Part shown: positions 47,627-57,535 of the stretch, piece after piece
How positions within the stretch are numbered: the stretch's first letter is position 1
Layout of the letters: the number at the start of each line of letters is the position of its first letter
Source: Candidatus Leptovillus affinis
GTDB lineage: Bacteria > Chloroflexota > Anaerolineae > Promineifilales > Promineifilaceae
Assembly (NCBI GenBank): GCA_016705235.1
Contig: JADIYP010000002.1
Coordinates: 1-64,000 of the forward strand
Direction of reading: 5' to 3'
DNA: 64,000 nt
The notes under the pieces: generated by a model
The model's input: only the letters and a program-made list of their open reading frames with translations
What the model was told of the DNA's origin: nothing
The model's database searches: none
Made by a program: the position numbers and the translations under genes

Positions 47627-50110
47627 CTAATCGATCAATGATAGTTGTTTGGGCACGGCCGTTTCCTGATCGCCAGGGTTTTCTAGTCTGGCTACCAACT
47701 GAATCGCCCCGGTGACACGGTTGCGGTCGCCCACTTGCCAGAGTGCTTTCGGTTTGATGACCCGCGCGCCCACATCTGCCTGACCCAGCCGCATGGTCTT
47801 GGTGGTGCCTACGGCCGTTGTAATGATCAGATTCGCCTCCAGTGGTCCAACAACAGCGGCCACCACTTCCGCCGCTTCTTTTGGCAAACGCATATTAATC
47901 ACACCCTGACCATAACGCCCCTGAGTCGGATATTGATCCATCGGCGTTGCCTTCGCCAGGCCGTTATCGGTGACGCTCCACAAATACGCCGCCGGGTCAA
48001 CCACCGCCATGGCGACCACGCCATCCACATCGCTGCTCAGTTTTATGCCCATCACGCCACCGGCCGGCAGGCCCATTGGCCGCACCTCTTCTTCCTTAAA
48101 ACGGATCGCCTGACCGGAAGCCGTCACCAGCAGCACTTCATCCTCGCCAGAGGTCACCTTTGCCCAGCCCAAGGCGTCATCATCGGCAACATTAATCACC
48201 CCAAAAGGATCTGTGGTGATGCCCGGCAAATCTTCCAGGCGCACGCGTTTCACCACGCCCGATAAGGTCGTTAAAAACAGATACCCTTCGGCTTCAAAGG
48301 GCAGCACCAACGCGGCCGCCAAATGATGCCGCCGGGTCAGGCCTGTCATATCCGCCCAGTGAGTCCCCTGCCCCAATTCTCGCGCCTGCGCCAACTGATA
48401 AACAGGCAAGCTAACAGCCTGCCCATCGGCCGTGAACAGGTAAAGAATATCCTGGGTATTGGCTTCTAACAGCGCTTTGGGCTGCTCGGTAGGTTTGGTG
48501 GGCACAGATGCCATATCCGGCGTGGTGGTGCGCGCTACGGTGCCTTTCTCGCCGATCATCACCCACACCTGTTGGTCTGGCAGCAAATCGGTGGCAGTAA
48601 TGACTTTGCTTTCGCCGCTTTCGATAATTTGCGTTCGGCGGCTGTTAACGTATTTGCCGCGCACGGCCGTTAACTCTTCTTTGATTGTGTCCCGCATCAT
48701 TTGCGGGCTGGCGATCAATCGCTCTAAAAACTTGATGAGCTGTAACTTTTCCTTGTACTCATCCTGAATTTTTCGTCGCTCCAATCCGGCCAAACGCCGA
48801 AGCTGCATGTCCAAAATAGCTTGCGCCTGCATCTCCGAAAGCTTAAACCGGCTCTGCAAATTGGCCCGCGCCGTCTCAACCGTCCGCGACCGCCGGATAG
48901 TTTCGATCACTTCATCCAGATTATCCAGCGCAATTAACAAGCCCTCCAAAATATGCGCCCGCTGGCGTGTTTTTTCCAGATCGTACTCGCTGCGCCGCTT
49001 GATAACCTCCAGGCGATGCTCCAAATACACCCGAAGCGCCTGTTTCAGCGTTAAAATTCGCGGCGCGCCATTCACCAGCGCCAGCAGGGAAATGCTAAAC
49101 GTGCTTTGCATCGGCGTCAGGCGGAAAAGCTCGGCCAGGACATCCTCTGGTTCTACATTGCGCGTCGTTTCTAAAATAATGCGCATCCCATTGCGATCCG
49201 ATTCGTCGCGCAAATCGGTCAGACCATCGATTTTGCCATCCCGATGCAGGTCGGCAATACGGCCGAGCAAATTCGTCTTGTTGACCTGATACGGCAGTTC
49301 CGTGATGACAATGCGCGATTTATTGCGCTCCATGCGCTCGACATGAGCTTTCGCCCGCACCGTTACCCGGCCGCGCCCCGTGGCATAAGCATTCAACAAA
49401 ACATCCGTTTCGTTTTCGTCGCCCCGGAAACGGAAAATTTGCCCACCTGTGGGAAAATCTGGCCCTTTGATAAATTGCATCAAATCGCCAACCGATATGT
49501 CCGCCAGAGCGTCCCATTTATCCAACATATAACAGAGCGCATCGACAACTTCACCTAAATTGTGTGGGGGTACGCTGGTGGCCATGCCGACGGCGATACC
49601 CGACGAGCCATTTACCAGCAGGTTTGGAATGGTGGCCGGCAGCACGTTGGGTTCTTGCAGTGAATCGTCGAAGTTGGCGGAGAAATCGACGGTGTTTTTA
49701 TTGATGTCTTCGAGCATGTCGAACCCCATGTTCGACATGCGGGCTTCGGTATAACGCATCGCCGCCGCCGGGTCGCCATCAATGGAGCCGAAGTTTCCTT
49801 GCCCGTCTACCAGCTCGGCGCGCATGGAGAAATCTTGGGCCATGCGGACCATCGCGTCGTAAACAGATTGGTCGCCGTGGGGATGATATTTGCCCAGCAC
49901 TTCGCCGACAACGCGTGCAGATTTGCGATAGGGGGTATCTGGCCGCAGCCCCATGTCATACATGGCGTACAAGATGCGCCGCTGTACCGGTTTCAGCCCA
50001 TCACGGGCGTCGGGCAAGGCCCGCGAGACGATGACGCTCATGGCATAGCTGAGGTAGGATTCTTTTACTTCATGCTCAATGTCGATTTGTTTTACAAGTC
50101 CGATTTCCAT
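47627..50110 (-). CDS. gyrA: Type IIA topoisomerase A subunit (GyrA or ParC)
   Basis: The 827-residue protein is the DNA-cleaving subunit of gyrase or topoisomerase IV. Winged-helix and active-site features are clear: [20 protein letters not shown], the quinolone region [20 protein letters not shown], the catalytic Tyr in [12 protein letters not shown], and [20 protein letters not shown]. The C-terminal pinwheel follows. The gyrase GyrA-box (usually QRRGGRG) appears only as QGRYGQG, so this could be ParC, and no gyrB or parE is near. At the position of E. coli Ser83 the residue is Gln. It ends VPKQLSLID. It is transcribed in the same direction as the suf genes but separated from them. Confidence 0.9.
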   Translation of the reverse strand: MEIGLVKQIDIEHEVKESYLSYAMSVIVSRALPDARDGLKPVQRRILYAMYDMGLRPDTPYRKSARVVGEVLGKYHPHGDQSVYDAMVRMAQDFSMRAELVDGQGNFGSIDGDPAAAMRYTEARMSNMGFDMLEDINKNTVDFSANFDDSLQEPNVLPATIPNLLVNGSSGIAVGMATSVPPHNLGEVVDALCYMLDKWDALADISVGDLMQFIKGPDFPTGGQIFRFRGDENETDVLLNAYATGRGRVTVRAKAHVERMERNKSRIVITELPYQVNKTNLLGRIADLHRDGKIDGLTDLRDESDRNGMRIILETTRNVEPEDVLAELFRLTPMQSTFSISLLALVNGAPRILTLKQALRVYLEHRLEVIKRRSEYDLEKTRQRAHILEGLLIALDNLDEVIETIRRSRTVETARANLQSRFKLSEMQAQAILDMQLRRLAGLERRKIQDEYKEKLQLIKFLERLIASPQMMRDTIKEELTAVRGKYVNSRRTQIIESGESKVITATDLLPDQQVWVMIGEKGTVARTTTPDMASVPTKPTEQPKALLEANTQDILYLFTADGQAVSLPVYQLAQARELGQGTHWADMTGLTRRHHLAAALVLPFEAEGYLFLTTLSGVVKRVRLEDLPGITTDPFGVINVADDDALGWAKVTSGEDEVLLVTASGQAIRFKEEEVRPMGLPAGGVMGIKLSSDVDGVVAMAVVDPAAYLWSVTDNGLAKATPMDQYPTQGRYGQGVINMRLPKEAAEVVAAVVGPLEANLIITTAVGTTKTMRLGQADVGARVIKPKALWQVGDRNRVTGAIQLVARLENPGDQETAVPKQLSLID

Positions 50111-50265
50111 AGTTCGTTATATGTTTCCGATTGATATTGGGGGCAAAACGGCCGTTTCCCGCTCGCTACAGGCAGCCTAAACTCCCTGGCTATTGAAATG
50201 TTTGTTCTATTTTTGTGGTAACTATAGGCAGTTTGTGGCAGACAGTCAAACGACGTTCACCTGCG

Positions 50266-50586
50266 CTACCAGATGTCCGGCGATTCGACGTAGACGTCTC
50301 CGTCTGCTACTTTTACGGCAAAAGTTGGCACAGGCGACGTGGCCGGCAGGCACAGAGCTTTGCCGGTGCGAATGTCAAATCGCGCGCCGTGGCGCGGACA
50401 TTCGATTTGGTGGTCTTCTAATTCGCCATCTTCCAGTGGGCCATCGTCGTGGGTGCAGCGGTCGGCCAGGCAGTACAACGTCCCACCCACATTAAATACA
50501 ACAACTGTTTCTTCTGCAAAATCGTACCAGAGCCGTCCGCCTGGTGGAATGTCGTCGAGGCGAGCTATTTTTATAAATTCGGTCAT
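50266..50586 (-). CDS. Rieske-type [2Fe-2S] ferredoxin
   Basis: The 106-residue soluble protein has the Rieske cluster motifs CTHDDG (C-x-H) and CPRHGARFD (C-x-x-H), about 20 residues apart, inside the family's beta fold (VVVFNVGGTLYCLADRC, LPATSPVPTFAVKVADGDVY). There is no membrane helix, so it is a ferredoxin of the NirD or biphenyl-dioxygenase type. It may supply electrons to iron-sulfur assembly or to an oxygenase. It is the last gene of the minus-strand SUF run, 70 bp after sufU, and so is probably co-expressed with them. Confidence 0.93.
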   Translation of the reverse strand: MTEFIKIARLDDIPPGGRLWYDFAEETVVVFNVGGTLYCLADRCTHDDGPLEDGELEDHQIECPRHGARFDIRTGKALCLPATSPVPTFAVKVADGDVYVESPDIW

Positions 50587-50656
50587 TTCAATTGTTCACT
50601 CATGTTATGCGGTTACGCTGCGGGAAACCTTGATGGTTTGGCGTGCGCACCATCGG

Positions 50657-51037
50657 TTATTCATCTGTGCTGACCGCGCCAGATACGCCAGCCTGAAGCA
50701 CTTTTAGCGGCAAGAGGGCGCATTTTCGACGCGCCTGACTTAACGGAACCCCAATCAGGTCCAACAAGCGTTCCGGGGGGAAAGTTTGGATGTCGGTGAG
50801 GCTCATGCCTTTGATGGTTTCGGTGAGCAAAGATGCAGCTGCCTGGCTGATGGCACACCCGCTGCCTGTCCAGCCGACCTGGTAAACTCGTCCGGAATCA
50901 TCCAGGTTTATGGCTATCCGGATGATGTCGCCACAAAGCGGATTATCGTCTTCGTGACAAAAATCGGCCGTTTCCAATTCGCCAAAGTTCAGTGGATGTT
51001 CGTGAAGATCGATGATCTGTTCCCGGTAAATATCCAT
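50657..51037 (-). CDS. sufU: SufU-type iron-sulfur scaffold/sulfur acceptor
   Basis: The 126-residue protein accepts sulfur from SufS. It begins MDIYREQIIDLHEHPLNFGE behind GAGG. The three conserved metal/sulfur Cys are in NPLCGDIIRIAINL, GWTGSGCAISQAAASLLTE and ARRKCALLPLKVLQ; the Asp of CGD is present. An insertion between the second and third Cys is short, as in SufU and unlike IscU. SufU proteins usually carry a zinc ion and boost SufS. Its gene follows sufS by 78 bp, the classical pairing. Confidence 0.95.
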   Translation of the reverse strand: MDIYREQIIDLHEHPLNFGELETADFCHEDDNPLCGDIIRIAINLDDSGRVYQVGWTGSGCAISQAAASLLTETIKGMSLTDIQTFPPERLLDLIGVPLSQARRKCALLPLKVLQAGVSGAVSTDE

Positions 51038-51115
51038 GACAAACCTCGAATCAGTTAAAGTACAGTATGCCGATTAGAGCTTTTGCGGCTCTAATATCCT
51101 TTCTCTCTGGCAAAA

Positions 51116-52342
51116 TTATAATCGAAAAAGTTTGCGTGTCCGGTTCAGGCTGGCAACGAGTTTATCGATTTCTTGGGTGGTCGTGTGCAAATAAAAGCTG
51201 GCGCGGGCGGTGGCGCTGACGTTCAGGCGCAAATGGAGCGGCATGGCGCAGTGGTGACCGGCGCGGATGGCAATGCCATCTTTGTCTACCACTTCGGATA
51301 TATCGTGGGGATGGATGCCCTGAATGGTGAAGGTGGCTACGCCAGCGCGCTGCGAGGCGGGTGGACCGTAGAGGGTGATGCCTTTTATTTCGCTAAGGGC
51401 TTCGAGGGCGTAATGGGTAATAAACTGCTCGTGGGCGTGAATGTTGTCCATGCCGATGCCGGCGAGGTAGTCTACGGCCGTTCCCAAGCCAATTCCCTCA
51501 GCAATACTCGGCGTCCCTGCTTCAAACTTCCAGGGCAGATCATTCCAGGTGGAGCCTTCCAGGGTTACGCGGCGGATCATGTCGCCGCCGCCCATGAAGG
51601 GCGGCATGCTTTCCAGCAATCGGCGCTTGCCATACAGGATGCCAATGCCGGTTGGACCGCACATTTTGTGGCCAGAGAAGGTCATAAAATCGCAGTCCCA
51701 GGCCTGAACATCGACGGCCGTATGCGGCACAGCTTGCGCAGCATCTACCATGACCACTGCGCCCACAGCATGACCGGCATCGACCAACTGGCGGACAGGG
51801 TTGATGGTGCCAAAGACGTTGGAAACGGCCGTAAAAGAAAACAGCTTCGTTCGCTCCGTCAACAACCCATCCAACCGGCTCAAATCCAGCGTGCCATCGG
51901 CCAAAAAGGGAATGTAGCGCACAACCGCCCCTTTCTCTTCCGCCAACATCTGCCAGGGAACCAGATTGGCGTGGTGCTCCATCTCGGTGAGGAGAATCTC
52001 ATCGCCAGCCTGAATGTTTTGCCGCCCCCAGCTGTAAGCCACCAAATTAAACCCCTCGGTGGCGTTCCGCACGTAAATAATCTGGCTCTCATCCGGCGCA
52101 TTGATAAAGCGAGCGATTTTTAACCGGGCTGCTTCATACGCGTTCGTCGCGTCTTCACTCAATCGGTGAATTCCGCGGTGTACGTTGGCGTTTATCTGCC
52201 GGTAATAGGCATCCATCGCGGCCAAAACAACTTCGGGCTTCTGCGACGAAGCGGCGCTGTCCAAATAAACCAGCGGCACACCCGGGTACGCTTCTACGCT
52301 TAAAATGGGAAAATCTGCGCGTATTTTTTCTACATCTAACAT
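51116..52342 (-). CDS. sufS: Cysteine desulfurase SufS
   Basis: The 408-residue PLP enzyme removes sulfur from cysteine for cluster assembly. The N-terminus reads VEKIRADFPILSVEAYPGVP then LVYLDSAASSQKPEVVL. Then come NVHRGIHRLS, the PLP-Lys in FMTFSGHKMCGPTGIGILYG, and the active Cys in RAGHHCAMPLHLRL, in the context expected for group II (SufS). The last segment is VSATARASFYLHTTTQEIDK. It is followed by sufU. Upstream, a nested repeat element separates it from the sulfurtransferase gene, so it could have its own promoter. Confidence 0.97.
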   Translation of the reverse strand: MLDVEKIRADFPILSVEAYPGVPLVYLDSAASSQKPEVVLAAMDAYYRQINANVHRGIHRLSEDATNAYEAARLKIARFINAPDESQIIYVRNATEGFNLVAYSWGRQNIQAGDEILLTEMEHHANLVPWQMLAEEKGAVVRYIPFLADGTLDLSRLDGLLTERTKLFSFTAVSNVFGTINPVRQLVDAGHAVGAVVMVDAAQAVPHTAVDVQAWDCDFMTFSGHKMCGPTGIGILYGKRRLLESMPPFMGGGDMIRRVTLEGSTWNDLPWKFEAGTPSIAEGIGLGTAVDYLAGIGMDNIHAHEQFITHYALEALSEIKGITLYGPPASQRAGVATFTIQGIHPHDISEVVDKDGIAIRAGHHCAMPLHLRLNVSATARASFYLHTTTQEIDKLVASLNRTRKLFRL

Positions 52343-52424
52343 GAAATAGATTGTAATGCGGATCAGACGATACGCAAAAAGTCGAGGAAGGGGTAGGGGT
52401 CTGGGAATGGGGATGGGAGATGGA

Positions 52425-52619
52425 AGATAGGTCCAATCTTGTTGTGGATTAAAAAATCAATCCAGTAATCGAGAGATTTGTCACGCTGAGATTCTCCGAA
52501 GCATCCCATTTGCTTGGAATGACCGAGTTAGAGGGATTCTTCGCTCCGAGGACTCCGCTCAGAATGACCAGTCCATTACCTGATTGTTTTCGTAAACGCC
52601 AAGAAGATTGGACCTATCT
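52425..52619. repeat. Inverted-repeat element with a nested second element
   Basis: Outer arms AGATAGGTCCAATCTT (52425-52440) and AAGATTGGACCTATCT (52604-52619) are perfect. Inside, a second unit with GTCACGCTGAG and CTCAGAATGAC ends (52480-52568) is present. The inner unit is the same family as 63239-63327. It fills the 317-bp gap before sufS; I see no gene in the gap. Confidence 0.65.
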
Positions 52620-52659
52620 GGGAACTCTGAAATTAATTACGTGTGATTCCTCGGCATGC

Positions 52660-53529
52660 CTAGCGTTTGGCTTTGGATGGATTTTCAATGGGCGCGCCCA
52701 CCAGGTTGCCCCATTCGGTCCAGGAACCGTCATAGTTGCGCACGTTTGGGTAACCCAGAAGGTAGGTCAAGACAAACCAGGTGTGCGAACTGCGCTCGCC
52801 AATCCGGCAGTAAGCGACCACATTGTTATCAGGCGAAAGCCCTTGTTCTTCTTCATAAATCGCCCGCAAACTCTCAGCGGATTTGAAGGCGCCATCTTCG
52901 GCGACTGCCCGGCTCCAGGGCACATTGACTGCGCCGCGAATGTGTCCGCCGCGCAGTGCGCCCTCTTGCGGCGACCCGGGCATGTGCAGCAGCTCGCCGC
53001 TAAATTCTTGCGGACTGCGCACATCCACCAACGGCTGATCCGCGCGCACATGGTCCATCACCTGATCCCGAAAGGCGCGGATTTTGTAATCGGCGCGCGC
53101 GGCAGGTTTGTAGGTTGTCGCGGGGAATGAGGGTTTCTCTTTGGTTATTTCGCGCCCTTCAGCAATCCATTTCACGCGGCCGCCGTCCATGATGCGACAG
53201 TCGGCGTGTCCGAACAGTTTAAAGACCCAAAATGCATAACAGGCCCACCAATTGTTTTTATCGCCATAAAAAACAACGGCCGTCTCGTTGCTGATGCCGT
53301 TTTTGGCCATCAGCGCAGCAAAAGCGCTTTCGTCCAGGTAATCGCGGCGTACGGCGTCGTTGAGATCGGCCACCCAGTCGATGTGCACGGCCGTCGCAAT
53401 ATGCCCGGTGCTGTAGAGCAAAACATCTTCATTCGATTCGACCAGGCGTACGGCCGTGTTGTGCATATTGTCGGCCACCCAATCGGTGCTTACCAAAACT
53501 TCAGGATGAATATAGCCTTTGTTACTCAC
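52660..53529 (-). CDS. Two-domain sulfurtransferase (thiosulfate/mercaptopyruvate type)
   Basis: The 289-residue protein starts at GTG 53529 behind AGGAG. It has a non-catalytic N-terminal rhodanese domain ([17 protein letters not shown]) and a catalytic C-terminal one: [32 protein letters not shown] and the loop [18 protein letters not shown] with the catalytic Cys. The CRIGERS loop with Arg next to Cys fits the thiosulfate-sulfurtransferase type. Its place between sufD and sufS suggests it feeds or recycles sulfur for cluster assembly. Palindromes flank it on the sufD side. The start choice uses GTG because no ATG fits the ribosome site. Confidence 0.93.
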   Translation of the reverse strand: MSNKGYIHPEVLVSTDWVADNMHNTAVRLVESNEDVLLYSTGHIATAVHIDWVADLNDAVRRDYLDESAFAALMAKNGISNETAVVFYGDKNNWWACYAFWVFKLFGHADCRIMDGGRVKWIAEGREITKEKPSFPATTYKPAARADYKIRAFRDQVMDHVRADQPLVDVRSPQEFSGELLHMPGSPQEGALRGGHIRGAVNVPWSRAVAEDGAFKSAESLRAIYEEEQGLSPDNNVVAYCRIGERSSHTWFVLTYLLGYPNVRNYDGSWTEWGNLVGAPIENPSKAKR

Positions 53530-53562
53530 GTCAAACTCCTACTTTATGGTGGTTTAGATCCA

Positions 53563-53624
53563 AAACGGTGGCCGCGCTGCCACCCAGGTTTCCTTGGGAA
53601 TGGCGAGAGTCGCGGCCACCGTTT
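53563..53624. repeat. Long hairpin between sufD and sulfurtransferase gene
   Basis: AAACGGTGGCCGCG and CGCGGCCACCGTTT form a 14-bp stem around an inner imperfect hairpin. A second, smaller hairpin (AGGCGGGGA/CTCCCGCCT) lies near 53646-53671. They could act as an internal processing site or attenuator. Confidence 0.55.
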
Positions 53625-53726
53625 GCCTTGAATTCAATTCATTCCAGGCGGGGAAGTCAGCTCTCCCGCCTTAAACACAAGCACCAATCATCCGAGGTGA
53701 TTCGAAGTCTGGGTGCGCCCATGAAT

Positions 53727-55022
53727 TTAACCAAGCTTTTCAACAATGCGTCCAAAGATGCGTTCGCGGACACCCTCGAATGGAATGCGCCGCATGAGCG
53801 GATCGAAGAATCCTTGAACCGACATTTCAACGGCCGTTTTCCGGGGAATCCCACGGCTCATCAGATAGAACAACTCTTCCGGGTCGAGCTTGCCAATGGC
53901 CGAGGCATGGGTACAGCGCACGTCATCGGCTTCAATCTCCAGACCGGGGATAGAATCGGCGCGGGCTGTTTTATCCAGCATCAGGTTGCGGTTGGCCTGG
54001 AAGCCATCTATTCGCTGCGAACCGGGCAGCGCTTTGATCATGCCCTGCCAGACAGTGCGCGATTTGTCTTTGAGCGCGCCTTTGTAGAGCAGGTCGCTGG
54101 TGGTGTCTTCGGCGTTGTGGTTTTGCTGCGTGTCCAGGTCCAGATGTTGACGGCCGTTTGTGAAGAAAATGCCGCTCATCCGTCCCCACGCTCCTGGCCG
54201 ATCCAGTTCCATCGTCTGGAACGCTTTCGTCAGGCGCGTGCCCATCATGCTCGTCACCCAATCCAGCTTACCATCGCGGCCTACGCGGCCGCGTTCGTGG
54301 TTAAACTGCCACATGTTCGCGCCGAAATCCTGCAAACCGGCATAGATCAGGCTGGCATTGTCACGCACCAACAACTCGATAACCCCGTTGTGGATCCCGG
54401 CCTGCTGTCCATTGGCCGACGCGTATTCATCCATAAAGATGACTTCCGCGCTTTCTTCCACGATAACCAGGGTATGGGTAAACGTTTTGCCATTCTCCAC
54501 CCACAACACGCTGTGCAGGGGGGCGGCCGCTTTGACGTTTTTCGGCACGTACAAGAAGGTGCCGCCGCGCCAAAATGCGCCATGCAGGGCGGCAAATTTA
54601 CCTTCGTCTATGCGCACGCCTTCGGTCATGAAATGTTTTTGCACGAGGTCGGGGTATTGGGCAACGGCCGTGTGCATATCACAAAATATCACACCCTGCG
54701 CCTTCAACCCATCGCTCAACGTCAGCGCCTTCACCACGCCATCCACTTGCAGCATATTGCCGCCTGCTTCGTCCGTGGTCAGTTGTTTACCCAAGTAATC
54801 AGGGATAGTTGCGTCAGCGCCCGCATCGCCATTTACCGAAGGGCCAAAATCGTCTAATTTTAGACGGCGCAAATCCGTGCGCCGCCAATCTTCCAGTTGG
54901 GGTGTCGGCATTGGCAGGCTTTCGTACACATCAAACGCTTCCAGCCGCAAGGCCAACATCCACTCCGGCTCGTTCAAGTAAGCCGATAATTGTTTTACTG
55001 CTTCTTTCGTAAAGTTTGTCAT
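53727..55022 (-). CDS. sufD: Fe-S assembly scaffold subunit SufD
   Basis: The 431-residue protein is the SufB partner in the SufBC2D scaffold. I choose ATG 55022 (MTNFTKEAVKQLSAYLNEPE) over the in-frame TTG four codons earlier; ribosome sites are weak. Family features are EPEWMLALRLEAFDVYESLP at the start, a beta-helix body with ENGKTFTHTLVIVEESAEV and HTSDLLYKGALKD-like stretch (TTSDLLYKGALKDKSRTVWQ), and the end ATCHASAIGKLDPEELFYLM-like block (CTHASAIGKLDPEELFYLMS). That block includes His, a candidate cluster ligand. The gene follows sufB at 110 bp; a 24-bp palindrome and a hairpin sit in the gap. Confidence 0.96.
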   Translation of the reverse strand: MTNFTKEAVKQLSAYLNEPEWMLALRLEAFDVYESLPMPTPQLEDWRRTDLRRLKLDDFGPSVNGDAGADATIPDYLGKQLTTDEAGGNMLQVDGVVKALTLSDGLKAQGVIFCDMHTAVAQYPDLVQKHFMTEGVRIDEGKFAALHGAFWRGGTFLYVPKNVKAAAPLHSVLWVENGKTFTHTLVIVEESAEVIFMDEYASANGQQAGIHNGVIELLVRDNASLIYAGLQDFGANMWQFNHERGRVGRDGKLDWVTSMMGTRLTKAFQTMELDRPGAWGRMSGIFFTNGRQHLDLDTQQNHNAEDTTSDLLYKGALKDKSRTVWQGMIKALPGSQRIDGFQANRNLMLDKTARADSIPGLEIEADDVRCTHASAIGKLDPEELFYLMSRGIPRKTAVEMSVQGFFDPLMRRIPFEGVRERIFGRIVEKLG

Positions 55023-55038
55023 TTTATTTAACAATGAA

Positions 55039-55062
55039 GGGAATTGTACCGGTACAATTCCC
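55039..55062. repeat. 24-bp perfect palindrome before sufD
   Basis: The inner 20 bases are GAATTGTACCGGTACAATTC, and two more matching base pairs extend each side. It lies 17 bases upstream of the sufD start on the minus strand, within the leader. It could bind a dimeric regulator, pair to hide the ribosome site, or both. Confidence 0.55.
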
Positions 55063-55082
55063 CATTCAAATTTTAACCAGAA

Positions 55083-55114
55083 AGACCCTAAGGCTTATTA
55101 AACCCTTAGGGTCT
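55083..55114. terminator. AGACCCTAAGG hairpin between sufB and sufD
   Basis: AGACCCTAAGG and its perfect complement, with a 10-base loop, are a member of the AGACCC-type hairpin family (11243 and 63120). It lies after the sufB stop and may reduce read-through into sufD. Confidence 0.6.
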
Positions 55115-55131
55115 GCACGTTATTTTAATTT

Positions 55132-56565
55132 TTAGCCGATGCTGCCTTCCATCTGCAATTGAATCAGACGGTTCATTTCGATGGCGTATTCCATCGGCAG
55201 TTCTTTCACCAATGGCTCAATGAAGCCGTTCACAATCATCGAGGTCGCCATATCTTCGGGAATGCCGCGGCTCATCAGATAGAAAAGTTGTTCTTCGCCA
55301 ACCTTACTCACCGAAGCCTCGTGGCCTACGGTCACATCCTCAGCGTCGATTTCGATGTAAGGGTAGGTGTCCGACCGGCTTTCGGGGTCTAAAAGCAGGG
55401 CGTCGCACACCACGTTCGATTTGCAATTTTCGGCGTTCTTTTCCACTTTCAGCAGCCCGCGATAGGAGGCGCGGCCGCCGCCCTTGCTAATCGACTTGGA
55501 AATGATGCGGCTGGTAGTATTGGGAGCCACATGCACAACTTTGCCGCCGGCGTCTAAATGTTGTCCCTTCCCCGCAAAGGCAATAGAAAGGATTTCACCG
55601 TGCGCCCCTTCGCCCACCATGTACACGGCAGGGTATTTCATGGTGATTTTGGAACCCAGGTTGCCATCGACCCACTCCATGGTGGCGTTTTCTTCGGCGA
55701 CGGCTCGTTTGGTGACCAAATTATAGACGTTGTTAGACCAGTTTTGGATGGTGGTGTAGCGGCAGCGCGCACCTTTGCGCACCAACACTTCCACCACGGC
55801 CGAATGCAGGGAATCGCTCGAATAGATGGGGGCGGTGCAGCCTTCGACGTAATGAACGTAGGCGCCTTCATCCACAATAATCAGGGTGCGTTCGAACTGT
55901 CCGGCATTTTTGGCGTTGATGCGGAAGTACGCCTGTAGGGGCATTTCCACATGGACGCCGGGTGGAACATAAATGAAGCTGCCGCCAGACCATACGGCCG
56001 TGTTCAAAGCCGCAAATTTGTTGTCATTAAAGGGAATAATCGTGCCAAAGTATTCCTTCACCATGTCGGGGTACTGCCGCAGCCCTTCGTCCATGCCCAG
56101 GAACACAACGCCCTTCTCTTCCAAATCTTTTTTGATGTTGTGGTAAACAACTTCGGATTCATACTGCGCGGCTACCCCAGAGAGGTATTTTTGCTCGGCG
56201 TCGGGGATGCCCAGTTTATTGAAGGTGTCTTTAATATAGCTGGGAATGTCATCCCAATTATCGCCTTCCCGTTCGCTGGGTTTAATGTAGTAGTAAATTT
56301 CGTCGAAATCGATTTCCCCTAAATCAGCGCCCCAAGTAGGCACCGGCCGGCTCAAAAAGTGCTCGTACGCCTTTAAGCGAATGTCCAACATCCACTCCGG
56401 CTCATTTTTGGACAGGGACATCGCCCGGATAACTCCAGCGTCTAGCCCTCTTTTGGCTTTAAAGAAGTAATCTTCGACATCAGAAAAGCCGTATTTGGTC
56501 GCATAATCGGCATTCACGCCAGCCACGACTTCTTCTTCAGTTAATTCACGTTCAATATCTGCCAT
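55132..56565 (-). CDS. sufB: Fe-S assembly scaffold subunit SufB
   Basis: The 477-residue protein holds the nascent cluster of the SufBC2D complex. It starts [24 protein letters not shown] is eleven bases upstream. Recognised parts are [20 protein letters not shown], the long [60 protein letters not shown] with a conserved Cys, and at the end [20 protein letters not shown] with the candidate Glu/His region. The order sufC-sufB-sufD is as usual; sufC is 51 bp upstream. Confidence 0.97.
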   Translation of the reverse strand: MADIERELTEEEVVAGVNADYATKYGFSDVEDYFFKAKRGLDAGVIRAMSLSKNEPEWMLDIRLKAYEHFLSRPVPTWGADLGEIDFDEIYYYIKPSEREGDNWDDIPSYIKDTFNKLGIPDAEQKYLSGVAAQYESEVVYHNIKKDLEEKGVVFLGMDEGLRQYPDMVKEYFGTIIPFNDNKFAALNTAVWSGGSFIYVPPGVHVEMPLQAYFRINAKNAGQFERTLIIVDEGAYVHYVEGCTAPIYSSDSLHSAVVEVLVRKGARCRYTTIQNWSNNVYNLVTKRAVAEENATMEWVDGNLGSKITMKYPAVYMVGEGAHGEILSIAFAGKGQHLDAGGKVVHVAPNTTSRIISKSISKGGGRASYRGLLKVEKNAENCKSNVVCDALLLDPESRSDTYPYIEIDAEDVTVGHEASVSKVGEEQLFYLMSRGIPEDMATSMIVNGFIEPLVKELPMEYAIEMNRLIQLQMEGSIG

Positions 56566-56616
56566 AATCTTTCAAACTCCGTACAGCATTCAGGGACCAT
56601 GCCCACTGAAGCCAAT

Positions 56617-57399
56617 TTAAGCCGTTTCTGTAATACCGTATTTCTCACGGAGCCAGTCGTAGCCCTCTTCTTCAAGTTTGAGCGCCAGGTCTGGGCCACC
56701 GCTTTCAACGATACGGCCGTCTAGCATGATGTGAATATAATCCGGCTGAATATAGTTCAGAATTCGCTGATAATGGGTAATCACCAACATGCCCATGTTC
56801 ATCTCACGATACAGGCGCATCGCGCCTTCCGAGACCACGCGCAGCGCGTCAATATCCAGGCCCGAGTCCGTCTCGTCCATGATGGCAATCTTGGGTTCCA
56901 CAGTCGCCATTTGCAAAATCTCGACGCGCTTCTTTTCGCCGCCGGAAAAGCCCTCGTTCAGGTAACGGCCGGCAAATTTATGGTCGATGCCCAACATATC
57001 CATCTTTTCTTTCAAAAGCCGGCGAAAAGCAGGGATAGAAATGCCGCTGTCTTCAGGATTCTCAGCCTGACGGCGCGAGTTGATGGTCTGGCGCAAAAAT
57101 TTGGCCAAGGTCACGCCCGGAACGGCCGCCGGATACTGAAAAGCCAGGAAAAGACCGGCGCGCGAGCGCTCATCGGGTTCCATTTCCAGCAGATCTTGCC
57201 CATCATAAATCACCTGCCCTGCGGTCGGATCATAAGCGGGATGGCCCGCCAGGGTATAGGCTAACGTACTTTTGCCAGAACCATTTGGCCCCATCAGAGC
57301 GTGGATTTCGCCCTGCTTGATCAACAGATTAATTCCTTTCAGAATTGGTTGCTCGCCAATACTGGCGTGCAAATTTTTTATTTCTAAAGCAATGGTCAT
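56617..57399 (-). CDS. sufC: SufC ATPase
   Basis: The 260-residue ABC-type ATPase drives the scaffold. It shows Walker A GPNGSGKST, a Q-loop in LAFQYPAAVPGV, the signature NEGFSGGEKKRVEILQMA, Walker B IAIMDETDSGLDIDALRVV, and the switch His in LVITHYQRIL. This is the SufC pattern, including the Glu of METDSGLD-like catalytic site (DETDSG). It is the first gene of the minus-strand SUF operon, driven by a perfect promoter at 57474-57502 with a short AT-rich operator between it and the sufR-like gene. Confidence 0.97.
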   Translation of the reverse strand: MTIALEIKNLHASIGEQPILKGINLLIKQGEIHALMGPNGSGKSTLAYTLAGHPAYDPTAGQVIYDGQDLLEMEPDERSRAGLFLAFQYPAAVPGVTLAKFLRQTINSRRQAENPEDSGISIPAFRRLLKEKMDMLGIDHKFAGRYLNEGFSGGEKKRVEILQMATVEPKIAIMDETDSGLDIDALRVVSEGAMRLYREMNMGMLVITHYQRILNYIQPDYIHIMLDGRIVESGGPDLALKLEEEGYDWLREKYGITETA

Positions 57400-57473
57400 C
57401 GGTAGTTGTGTCTCCTAAATAATCTATTTCTACGCTTCGACAATGGGTAATTCTACCGCTTTAATCATGCGGG

Positions 57474-57502
57474 ATTATAGCACGCGAGCCGGTTAATGTC
57501 AA
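57474..57502 (-). promoter_or_regulatory. Consensus promoter of the suf operon
   Basis: On the minus strand TTGACA (complement at 57497-57502) and TATAAT (57474-57479) are exact with a 17-bp spacer. The transcript would begin near 57467 and give sufC a leader of about 70 bases. Confidence 0.85.
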
Positions 57503-57526
57503 TTTTTATTAAATTAATAATAAAAA
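57503..57526. promoter_or_regulatory. Palindromic operator candidate between divergent promoters
   Basis: TTTTTATTA-AATTAA-TAATAAAAA is a perfect 9-bp inverted repeat lying exactly between the two -35 boxes, which themselves lie in an outer TGTCAATT/AATTGACA inverted pair. A dimer of the neighbouring SufR-like protein could block both promoters from here. The sequence differs from the CAAC/GTTG operator of cyanobacterial SufR. Confidence 0.55.
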
Positions 57527-57535
57527 TAACTTTAA

